Assembly: GCA_948567375.1 (NCBI GenBank)
Contig: OX419761.1
Coordinates: 22,012,501 to 22,076,500, forward strand
DNA: 64,000 nt
Reading direction: 5' to 3'
DNA from: Lunularia cruciata
Lineage: Eukaryota; Streptophyta; Marchantiopsida; Lunulariales; Lunulariaceae
A program made the translations under genes and the position numbers. Of the stretch, positions 23,686 to 34,900 are shown piece by piece. Every line of letters begins with the position of its first letter. Position 1 is the stretch's first letter. The notes below the pieces were generated by a model that made no database searches, was not told the origin of the DNA, and saw only the letters and a list, made by a program, of their open reading frames with translations.

Positions 23686-26600
23686 GAACATGGAGGTGAA
23701 AGGACACAATTTAATTTACCAAAGAGTTACAATTCTTGAGAAGTGCCAATCAACGAAGAGGCTTGTCTCTTCACATTACAGTCGGGTTAGATAAGGTAGC
23801 ATAGCTCAAAATGATACTAGCTGCATTTGAACGTCAAAGTAGATTCAACATTGCTAGCAGAGGAAGGAAGATACAGAGTGAGGTTGCATTCAATACATTT
23901 TTCATTTTAGCAATTCCATGAAGAGACATTCAACACTCTTTGATGTATTGGGTCAACCAGTTGTTTAACATTTTGAGGAGATCTAACAAAGAGAGTCACT
24001 ACAGAGATTGTGAACATGTAGTCTGAAATTCCTGGAATCATCTCCATGGATTCTTGAAAGTTCATGTACATGTGCAATTTTATAGTTTGACTTGGGAATC
24101 ATACTCAATGAGTAGTGCTCAGTTCACCTTTCTATTTGAAAGGAATCAATTGATGAAATTAATTTGGGAAAAGTACTCAATGAGGAGTGCTCAATACACC
24201 TTTCCATTTAAAAAGAATCAATTGATGAAATTGTAGAGTTATTTATAAGTGATAGATTCAAGTCCAAGTAGGATATTTGGAGAGGATAGTGCATACTACA
24301 AATTATGGCAACCAGTTTGATAATAGGAGATGCAAATTTCTATGAGAAAGTGAAGACATTTAAAAAGAAAGGAAAGAGAGAGAAACATTGGATTATTTTA
24401 TTGAGGTATCAAGAATATTTCAATCTTGGTATTTCATGCAAGAGGTTTATCTTGCACTTCACAGAAAACAAATTTTGGTAATAGGCTTTGGGGAGCAAAA
24501 AAATACATATCTACTAAAATTGTTTACTTTGGTGTTTCCTTAAGTCCTTCAAGGGAACAATAATGATATTTGAGGGAGAAAAGATATATTTCTGATCTAC
24601 GAAGTTTTTACATCTCACAACAACCAATAACTAAATAGTGAAACCTAGAAGGGGTCAAAGTAGTAGAGCTTTTTGGTCCATAAAAAGTCAAGAATTGAGT
24701 AACTCCTAGTGAAACCTACATAGGTTGATAGTATACTCCAACAACTATCTAATTAATCCTATAGCAATATTTGTCACTTAGTACTTTGGCAAATATGAAT
24801 ATTGAAACTGTAATTGTAATTGAAAATCTTGCTCTCAACTTAGCACCGTAGCCTAGAATTATCTGTTTTAGCAAATGAAGCCTATTTATAAGCTTGAGAG
24901 CAATCACTAATCATACATAATATCCAAATGATTTCACTTGAGCAGGTGATGCAATTTGTTTTAGATCTAAGTAACAAGGAGCATCCTATCACATTGTCAA
25001 GCCTTTATAATATGCTACAGCACACTTTTGGTTTACAACTACCAAGTATGACTGACCGACCACACAACCATGAAAAATGTTACAAAGAAAATGAAGACAA
25101 GAGAGGTTGACTTTTTTTCAGTTTTTGACAAGCAACTTCTTCTTTTGTTGTTGGAGCCTGAAGATCAAATCTCCACCTCTTAATAGGAAAATTAGGACAG
25201 CAATGTCAAGCAGCAGCTCATTTTATCCTTGAATATCATGATACAACTCCAACTGTTGTTTCATCTATTTTTTCTTAAATAGCAAATTGTCATTGTTTAG
25301 TTGACTAAATTTTCTTCTCTTTTTCTATAGGGTTTGCTGTACCATCTGGCGAGCTTTAGAGTATTTGGCCTTCTAGTCGACGGATGGGTCATACTGTGCT
25401 AGAAGTCTAAAGAAAGGGAGCACGGAGTATTTTCCATCCCTATACTCATAGGAGGAATTGAGCAACTTGAATTTAAATCGTCCCACTACATTGAGAGAAA
25501 TGTGTTTGATATATCAAAACACCTACATGGAGAGTATAATACTGAGAGAAATGATATATAAAGGATGTTTGATATATCTAGACTGTAGGACTCTTGGTAT
25601 CAAGACTATAGGAATATATATCGAGAGCAACAATATTGAGATTGTACAGAGAAAAATTGAGGAACATATATATCCTGAACAATTATATCAAGACTAGAGG
25701 ACTTTGGTCTGCTGAGCTCAATTTACTTGCCAGTTTGATGATCTGGAAAAAATTCTACTCCAAAGGTAATGGAGAAGAAAGCAATACCTCAATTGAATTT
25801 TTAGCTTTCTGATCCAAGAGAATTAATCATGCTTCACGTTGCAGTTGCAAAAGAAGTACAAAGAAGCTCTACAATCTCCCACCACTCCAGTGAAGGGAAC
25901 TTCTACTTCTAGTCCTCCAAGGCTACAACGGTCTATTTCAGGTGCACAAGTACTTCTGGAAATTGAAATCTCTGGTCCATAATTTCTTTGCTACTATTGA
26001 CCATGGCAGCAAAGTTGAGCTCTATAATTGCTCAACTAGCTTTTCTAGAATCGATTTGAAATGAACTAAATGAAACAATCACACTTCCAATATCCAATCC
26101 TGAGCATCTAGAAATTACACTACAAAATCAAAGAAGTACATAAGCTCTATGACTTTATGAAATTCTAGAAAAACTGCACAAAAAGGTTGTGCCTTGCACC
26201 ACTACTAGGAATGTACCCTTATCAAAGCTACTTTTCTATAAGAACCTAAGAATACGCCACACAAGAACACTACACAAGAATATGCATAACTTGCCCAAAT
26301 AACACTCATTTGCAAAGCCAAAAACCACACACTAATTTTAGGGAGACAATGCACATGTGAGATATATGCCCAACATGCAATGAGCACCATATATCTCAAC
26401 ATGATAATAGGTCTTTCAATGGTTTGTTTGGTAGATGGAGGAAAAGGTTCTAAACGGGAGCTCCTATTATTGTAGTACATCTATGAAGATCCAATACCTA
26501 AGAGTGTTGTAAAGTGATGTAAACTGACCAAGACTCTATTTTTACAATATGGGTAAGCATAGTAGGTGATACAACTATAACACTTCTCTTATATAAGGAT

Positions 26601-28941
26601 CTGCATACAACTTCTCAAGACTTCATCAAGATCATGGTAAAAATACACACAAAATTCCAAAGCCAAAAATACAACAAGGAACATAGGTGAATAATAATAC
26701 TCCACACCTCTAGTAGCAATATTTGTTATTCCTACCTTTATATTAGCTTGTACCAATTTTTTTTCTCATAGAGGATTGAAGACCATCATGTCAAATAGAG
26801 AATGTAGTCTGTCCATGAAAATAAATATGTTTGCTCTCACTTGCAATTCTTACTAAAATTGAATATCTTTAAGACCAACAACCACTCAATTCATTCTTGA
26901 GATTATATAGATTGTAGGATATAAGCTATATGTCTCAAATGACATTATAATCTTTAGTGTTCTCTTCTCCTTAAATTATATTGTAAAACATATTTACCAA
27001 GTGTATAAAATATAGCATAATAATCCATAAGTACATTGGTCTAATAGATCTAAAAATAGACAATGTGTTATTTGAATTTCTCAAACATGAAACAAATATA
27101 CTCAATCAAAGAGAAGAATGGAGTCAAGCTCCAAAACCTCTCTTCATAAAATAAATGTACCTCTATCATATAAAGGCACATCAATGAGGATGCTAGAATT
27201 TGTATGTGGTGCATATGCTCACTACAATCCACTTGAATCTTACAAGAGTATGGGTACAAGAGGCCTATAAAAACAAGGAGTGTTGTACAAGGTGAGCTAG
27301 ATAATAGAACCCAAAATCAAACAAAGATATAATTGGAAATGGTAATCCTTGAATCTACTATTGTAATTGATGCCAAAAGTAATAGAATTACATGATGTAG
27401 ATACTTGTCTACAAATAGAGGGTCCACTAAATCATATGATCCTAAGCGGTCAAATATTACAATAGATATTACAACCTAGTGCTAATGTACTAATAGTAAA
27501 AAAAAGAATAGGTTGTTCTCACAATGATTTGGTTTGAAATTGATAAGATTAAGAAATAAAAGTGTCACAAATGGAACTTCATGTAGTTTTATCTTTACCT
27601 CTTGGGCAAAGTCAATCCTAAAAGAGGGTAGTGTCATCCACTTTGGCGCCCTACAAAAAAGGAAAAACAAAATCACTCTAGAAAAGGATCTTCTTTACAT
27701 GGGCTCCTAAAGGTTATGGTTCAATTTGTATTGAAAGTCACTTCAACCTTGCAAGTCATTTCTCCTAAAGTGAAACCCATTACAAGGTTGTTCCCAACCC
27801 AAAGGTGTGGGTCACTACAAAGGTGGTCTTTGCTCCAAAGATCAATGCATCCCCAAATGCATTTATGCTTTGTGTACTACAACACTAGTGGTAACATTGT
27901 ACCTTTCCACAAAGACATTACCTCAACAACATTGAAGGTTCATGCTAGACTTTTTTTATACATGGTACTTCACAAAATACTCTTGGTCCTCTATGATCTT
28001 TTAATGTACCACCCCTAACCTTTGAAACCCAAAGGCTCCAACACCCAATCAAGCATAAATGCACTCACACACTCCTATATATGTGTTCCTATTTGAGTTC
28101 CTCATTATTACTTAATCAAGAATTCAAAAAACACACATAGCATTGATACAATGCTATGACGATCTTGGAGTTCCTCATGCATCCACTTCAAATAATGAAA
28201 TCCAAGTCATGCACACCAAGCACCATACGCTACATAGGTACAAAATTGAACAAAAAGAGTGAGGTTAGAACTTAAATTACTTTGCAACTAAGCCCTTTAT
28301 GCTCCCTACTAAACCAAGATGGGTCAAATTCAATGGCTATGTGCTGAAAAAATCCCTAGCTAATTCTACTCCTATCAATGTACATCTTATCTAACCATCT
28401 TATCTTATCTTATCTTAATCAAGACCTATGAAGACTTGGCCTGCATGGCAATGTCTAATCTATTCCCATTTTATTCCACCTCAACATTGGGAGAATGGTC
28501 TTGATGACTTTTCACAACAAAATTATCCTATTGTTCTCAAGCATTACCATACCAAAGGTCTATACAAATGGTCAGGTACAACTCCTTTGTCTTATATCTA
28601 TATATAATACAATTTAATGAGTTCAGCTACCTTCACTTCTGCATATAATAATCAGCTTGCCAATTTTATCCTTCTATTTTGCAAGCTCCTTTAGCATGGA
28701 GTTAAGCCTTTAGAACTTGGCCTTCAATTGATTAGCCAACTTGTTTAATTTTTTATTGGAGTAAACCTTTGCCTCCAATGAATAAATCTATGCCTTCAAT
28801 TTCCATAACTTCATTTGATGAGCTTGAGCTATGACTACCTTCTATCTATGATATTAAAATAGGTGTGCATTATCCTACATAATTGTTAGGATTCTTATTC
28901 ATTCCTTGTCCATGGAAATGTGAATGGAGTTCATTTCCATC
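23686..28941. other. AT-rich sequence without recognised genes
   Basis: Over 5 kb with only short ORFs and no recognised domain. Items seen: a 72-bp in-frame tandem duplication (about 24090-24236); imperfect repeats with GAGAGAAATG and TTTGATATATC near 25490-25580; a TCTTA/CTTATC microsatellite at about 28385-28420; and a stretch at 28680-28850 whose - strand has coiled-coil-like coding potential (LEAKVYSNKKLNKLANQLKA) reminiscent of 40.7-41.1 kb. It is probably old, unrecognisable retroelement sequence. Confidence 0.45.
24090..24236 (+). repeat. 72-bp tandem duplication keeping an open frame
   Basis: Two 24-codon units in tandem, both ending FNQLMKL-like (ERNQLMKL and KKNQLMKL) and starting WESYSM or WEKYSM. 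Nothing indicates that it is expressed. Confidence 0.7.
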
Positions 28942-29704
28942 TGTGACAACCCGGCAAATATCACTTTTGCGGTAATCGGGTAAGTAAAGTTCGTTCCCAT
29001 AGAGATACGAGTCAGAAATGTCCAAATACAAAGCAAGTAGTAACAATGTAGTTCTTCTTGGTTGCGTCTTTAATCTCTCAGGTAGAAACCACACCCAGAA
29101 GAGAGTAACAAGCACTGACTTGCAGTCTTGTCACGAATTAACACTCCATAATCACAACTCCATCAAATCTTTCTAAACAATCTTGATTGTGATGATTCAG
29201 GCTCTCCCAAAAATGGCACTTCACTACAAAACGACTTCGCCTCAGAATTGTGGTCCAGCCTCCACTGAAGGCACAACTTCCTCGATCGAAATTGCTTCAC
29301 ATCAACTTCACACTGCACTCACAAATGCAGAATACTACCAACACTACAATTCCTCTCAGATCTGTCAAGGCATTGCTTCGATTGCACTTCACTCAGGATC
29401 AAACACATAGAATGAAGATCAAGGTTGTGGAATCCAACATCCAACAAGCACACTGACTTGCACTTTGAATTTCTCCACACACTCACAAACACAATTGCAA
29501 AGTTGATACTCGGAATCAAGCTCAAGCGACGAGCACTGCTTCATAGCACTTTGCTTTATCTATTCTCAGAAATTATGAGCACTGAACAACATTATACTGC
29601 GAATGCCACTCTTAAGTAGTGAATCAATCGACAGTTCTAAGAACTATACCGTTCTACAACAACTATTCTAACCTCTAGATCCAAAATGACAATGCACCTC
29701 TTCA
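28942..29704 (-). repeat. 3' LTR of the family E - copy (763 bp)
   Basis: Left end TGTGACAACCCGG; right end (LTR start in element orientation) TGAAGAGGTGCATTGTC at 29704, preceded in element orientation by the purine tract GAAGGGGCAGA. It is the inverted partner of 18289-19051. Confidence 0.85.
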
Positions 29705-29734
29705 TATCTGCCCCTTCAAATCTCAAATCTATTA

Positions 29735-31231
29735 CTACTCCAATCCGATGTCTACTTCTTCATCGGCTTTCAAACCCAAACCTGAAGTAATCTTACTTCC
29801 TACTACTCTGTCCTCGGGTTTCAAATCTCCTACTTCTCCTACCAGATCTAGCAATTCTCTTTCCTGATCTGAAATTTCACTAGTGGGTAATCTAGCTAAC
29901 TCCTTATCTCCCGACCCACTCTTCTCTAATGTCTTTGATGGTGACTCCAAAGACATTTGGACTCCTATGTTATCTACTTCGGGTTTTGCTCTAACATCCT
30001 TCCGAAGTTTTTCTAACTCTATTTTCACTAAGTCTAATCTAATTGAAATGTTATTCTCTACCTCTAACACCTTTCTGTCTACACAAGTTCTTAGTTTTAT
30101 TAACAAGGCATTCATCACGGTGTCTTTTGCTTGTCTTTGCCTCGTCTCCTGCACCAACAGTTTTAACTCGTGCAATCATGCTTCTTCAATTCAAATGCTG
30201 GCTTCTGTACTTAACATCGCATTCACCTTGAGGACTATCTCCTTCAATGGCTCCAACCTTGTCTTCCATTCTTGTTCCTGATCTGCAAGCCATTCCTCTT
30301 GGTACATCTCCAACTCTACCTTGAATTCGGCTTTCACCGTCTCCTTCTCCTTCTCCTTCTGTACAACTTTCTCTTCCTGATTACAAAGTAATTCTCGTAA
30401 TCGGTCTTCTTCTTTATACCGCACAGACAACTCTCTTTGCCAGAGTTGCTTCTTCTCCTCCATACTCTCCATCACTCTATCGAGCTCTTGATCCTTCGCT
30501 GCTACCCTCGCCATAGCATGGATAAGTTCTACTCTTGAATCAACAAACTGCTGTTTCAAGATTTCAAATTCAGCTACCAGTCTTTCCCTTGCTATGTCAC
30601 TCTTCCTCACAAGATCCTCTCAATAATTTACTTCTCTCTTCAGGTCTTCAATTACCTGACTTTGCTCTACTGCCTCCGCTCGCAGTACTTCTCTCTCCTC
30701 CTCACCTCGGGTTATGCCTCTCTTCAACTCCGAGTTCTCCTCCTCTAATCTTGATAGGACCTGCAAAACAGTCTTCACCTCTAGACAAGTTGACTGCATC
30801 TCCTTCTTCTTGTGCTCCAACTTCACCAACAACGGGCACACTACCTCTCGCAGGTAATCGACTCCATCACTGGCAACTACTTCCTCCAGCGGAGTGGTCT
30901 CTCTTTTCTCCTCGTGTTCTCCTGATACTCGCCTTCTTCTCTGGAGTCTTCGTATCGGGATTGACGCCTCACTGCCTGAGCTTTCTTCTACCTCTTCCAT
31001 CCCCCTACTCGGCCCCGCTTCACACTTCACCTTACGTTGCGAGCAAACTCCTTGCTGCATTGCGATCTTCTTTTCCTCGGCCACCGGAACTTTGTCTTCC
31101 AATGGCGAGTTGTCTTTGGCTTCCACCTCGGCTTGCACTTCTTCTTCTTCCTCATTAGCCGCTGGCGTCGATGTCATCTCTCCTCCTTCTTCATTGTCAC
31201 TGCTTGTATCTCCACTCTGCAATGTCAGTTC
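29735..31231 (-). pseudogene. Family E gag-like, coiled-coil-rich ORF, C-terminal half
   Basis: Three consecutive - strand frames: 31222-30620, 30610-30191 and 30175-29735. The first has an acidic low-complexity N-terminal stretch (EEEEEVQAEVEA), a basic patch (RRLQRRRR) and leucine/glutamate heptads. The second is almost entirely charged coiled coil (EEKVVQKEKEKETVKAEF). The third ends KSGSGDKELARL..VGSKITSG, shared with the + copy. No protease, RT or integrase is present, so I treat it as the single ORF of a non-autonomous element. The N-terminal half lies at 39034-40113, separated by family A copy II; removing that element joins the halves in frame (EEEPEL to TLQSGD). Single stops between the frames indicate decay. 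Confidence 0.7.
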
Positions 31232-31910
31232 TGTGAGCCGGCCTGTCTCTCACTCAGGATGAACCTCTGATGGCTATTATGGTAGCGCACCATGGACTAA
31301 GAAGGCAAGGAACCCCAACTCCATCATACTCCTCCAAGGCTAACACTCCAAGACTCAAGACATTGCTCACTAGAGAACTCAATGAGAGAGAGATAGTTGC
31401 AAATGAAAGGATGATGAGTACCTCCTCACCCCTTGTTTATATACTTGTGAAATAGTTACGTACCAAAGTTACTAATTACCGTAGTAACTCAAGTTACTAG
31501 ACTAAAAGTCAAGTAAAGTCAAAAAGTAGAAAGGAATATCCATACACATGGGCATATTCCCCTTATCTTGACCCAACCACTAAAGCAAGGATTCCTTCAC
31601 ATGGGCTATCCTTGGACTAAAGAAGAATCCAAAACAAAAAGGCTTGCGGGCCCAAGAGTTCTCAACTCTTTCCCCAAAGCCAAACACCTAGGAATAATAC
31701 CAAGTCAACACACTAAAATCCAAAATAGTGGTGCTCATCTTTTCTACTTCCTCTAAAGTAAGGTCCCATCTATCTTAGCTATGACTAACTTTAGCTAACC
31801 ATGACTAATATAGAACCATCCTTTATCTCTATATAAATAATATCTCTTAAGTACTTGTAATACCAAGCTAAATATCACAATACCACACACATGCACAAAT
31901 GGGTGTTACA
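31232..31910 (-). repeat. 3' LTR of family A copy II
   Basis: 679 bp, TGTGAGCCGG to GGGTGTTACA on the + strand. TATA-like box (GTTTATATA on +) at 31435-31443. Confidence 0.95.
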
Positions 31911-31921
31911 TTTACCCCCGG
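31911..31921 (-). other. Polypurine tract of family A copy II
   Basis: On the - strand CCGGGGGTAAA immediately precedes the TGTAACACCC start of the 3' LTR, the expected plus-strand primer position. Confidence 0.7.
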
Positions 31922-31958
31922 ACTAAGTTTTCACTTTGTCCTCAAAGTGAAGGTCTCT

Positions 31959-34900
31959 CTACCTTCTATGGTACATCTTCAACTTATCATGGTTAATCCT
32001 ATCAAAGTATCTTCCTCCCAACTCCTTGAGATCATAGGTGTAATTGCCCCACACCTTCTCTACTATGAAAGGTCCAAAGTACTTAGGCAAAAACTTCTTT
32101 TGCACTCTCTTGAATCGAATGGAATCAAACAACATTACCCAATCACCTTCTTTGAAAGGCTCCACCTTCTTCTTGCCTTGCCTCTTGTCATAGCTCTCCT
32201 TTTGTTTCCTTTGGGCTTGCTCCACTCGAACCATAGCAACTGCTCTTGCCTCTTCCAACTCCATGAGTTGATCCTTCCTTGACTTCCCTGCATCACTTCC
32301 TTGTGCTTTCTTCAATCTCCTATGAATGCTTTGGAAGGTAGGAAGATCAAAGTGAATAGGTAAGGTAGACTCAATACCATACACCAATTGGAATGGAGAA
32401 TATCCAGTGGAAGTCTTCATGGTTGTCCTATACTCCCACAAAACTGCATGAATCCTCTTGTCCCAATGATGTTTAGCCCCCTCCATTTCTGCATCTTTGG
32501 CCAACATCATGCACAAGGTCTGATTGGTTCTCTCTGCCAAGCCATTGGAATTTGGCTTATAGGATGTAGTTACTCTATGTGTGATAGAGAAATGTCGTAG
32601 CATGGCTGTAGTAATGCTTCCTATAAACTCTCCTCCTCTATCAGAAACCAACTCCAAAGGGCATCCAAACCTAGTGATAATGCGTTCATAAAGAAATCTA
32701 CCCACTTCATCTTCATTCTTGTCCCTCAATGGTCTAGCCTCAACCCACTTGGTAAGGTAATCAGTAACTACCACAATGTACCGATTGTTCCTTGGGGTTC
32801 TATTGAGAGGTCCTACAAAATCAATTCCCCACTTCTCAAAAGGTCCTAGCAATGGAATTGATCTAAGTGGTGGAGTGGATGTAGACTTTCTAGCAAAAGC
32901 TTGACAAACATGACAAGTTTTGCAATAATCAAGACAATCCTTGAAAATCCCTCTCCAATGGTAACCTGCATCTAGAATCTTGAAAGCAGTCACCTTTCCT
33001 GCAAAGTGTCCTCCACATACTAAACCTTCATGAAACTCCTTTATGAGTAGGATAGACTCTTCCTTACCCACTGCTCTTCGAAGTAGACCATCTGCTCCTT
33101 GGTGAAAAAGAATATCCTCCACCATTGTGTAAGGTCTAGATCTTGCTGCAAGGGCCTTCCTCTCCCTAGCATGCATCCCTTCTGGATAGTTACCTCTTGT
33201 CACAAAATCCACAATCTCCTTGTACTCCATTGGAATCTCTTGAGTGACTGAGATTGTCATGAGCTCCTCATCCGGGAAGGAATCATCTACTGGCTCATCT
33301 CCATCATGATCATAGGCTCTAGATAACAAATCAGCATTTGCATGTTTCTTTCCTGGCCTATCCTCAATTGTGTAGTCATACTCAGACAAGAGTATCATCC
33401 ACCTTGCTAGTCTCCCTTCAACATTAGGCTTGTTGAAGATGTACTTCAAAGCCTTGTGATCCGTGACAATTGTGGCTTTCCCTCCAATCAAGTAGTGTCT
33501 AAACTTCTTGAGACCAAAGATCACTGCCAACCCTTCTCTCTCTGTGACAGAGTAGTTCTTCTCTGCTGAAACCATCTGCCTACTAGCATAAGCTATTGGA
33601 TGATCATGCCCATCTTGGTCTAATTGACTAAGAGTGCATCCTATAGCTACATTAGAAGCATCAGTGTAGAGGATGAAAGGCTTACTCCAATCAGGTTTAG
33701 CAAGAATTGGAGCTACAACAAGGGATTGCTTGAGCTCCTCAAAAGCTTTGAGAGCCTCCTTGTCTTCCAAAATCACCATGTAATCTACACCCTTCTTCAT
33801 GTAGATGGTCAATGCATAAGCCTTGTTGGAAAATGAGAAGATGAACCTCCTATAGTACCCAACCATTCCCAAGAATTGGCGTAACTTTGTCAAGCTTGAA
33901 GGGAATGGAAGGTCTGAGATTTTCCTCACCTTCTCAGGATCAACTGCTATTCCATCCTTGGAGATGATGTGCCCCAAAAGTAGACCTTCTTCACATCCAA
34001 AAATGCACTTCTCTGGGTTGAGTGATGCATTTGCCTCATCCAAGCGTTGCAAGACTTTGATTAGGTGCTCAAAGTGCTCCTCCTTGCTCCCATAGACACA
34101 AAAGTCATCAATGAAATCTCTCACAAATTTCCCAATGAAAGGTTCAAATACCTTGTTCATGAACCGTTGGAATGTGGCTGGAGCATTGCAAAGCCCAAAA
34201 GGCATGACCTTGAAAGCGTAAGTTCCCCAAGGTGTGGTGAATGTGGTGAGTTGTTGATGCTCTGGTGCAATCTTTATTTGGTTATATCCACTATAACCAT
34301 CTCCAAAACTATACCTCTCATGACCTGCAACCTCCTCCAAGATCTCATCAATGAATGGCAATGGGTAGTAGTCCTTCTTGGTAACAGCATTAAGCTTCTT
34401 GTAATCCACACATACCCGAAGCTTGCCATTCTTTTTCTTCACAATGACAATTGGAGACACCCATTCTGAATTCTCCACCTCAAAGATAAATCCAGCCTCC
34501 TTGAGCTTATCAATCTCCTCCTTCACAACCAAAGATATTGGTGGGCTAATGCGACGTTGCTTTTGGCGGATTGGTCTTGCATGTGACTCCACCTCTATCT
34601 TGTGCTCCTCCAAGGTGACTTCCTTCAAATCCTTGTAACTAAAAGCAAACACAAGGATGAATTTGCGGAAAATCTCCTCAAATCTCACCTTCTCCTCCTT
34701 GGTAACATTTGGGCCATACTTGAGGGTAGATAACCTTCTCTCTACCTCCTCAAGTGTCAATGGTGATTTATCTGGGTCCTTCAAAACCTCTGGCTTAGGT
34801 GCAAAATCCATAGCACACAAGGGATACACATCTGAATCAGATTCAGATTCATCCTCCTCCGTGGAAGTCTCCTCTTCCATGCTTGTGTCCACACCTGAAG

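Noticed and set aside
30535-31262. Long + strand ORFs (207 and 122 codons) rich in Ser/Leu/Pro.
   Set aside because: They are antisense shadows of the acidic coiled-coil family E ORF on the - strand.
31270-31455. A 61-codon ORF repeated almost unchanged at 23032, 31270, 38393 and 48985.
   Set aside because: It lies inside, and antisense to, the family A LTRs. Its repetition is explained by LTR copies, not by gene conservation.
31959-32120. A chromodomain at the C-terminus of the family A integrase.
   Set aside because: The protein ends ELGGRYFDRINHDKLKMYHRR-like sequence without the EYxVExIL or WKGY signatures seen in families D and F.
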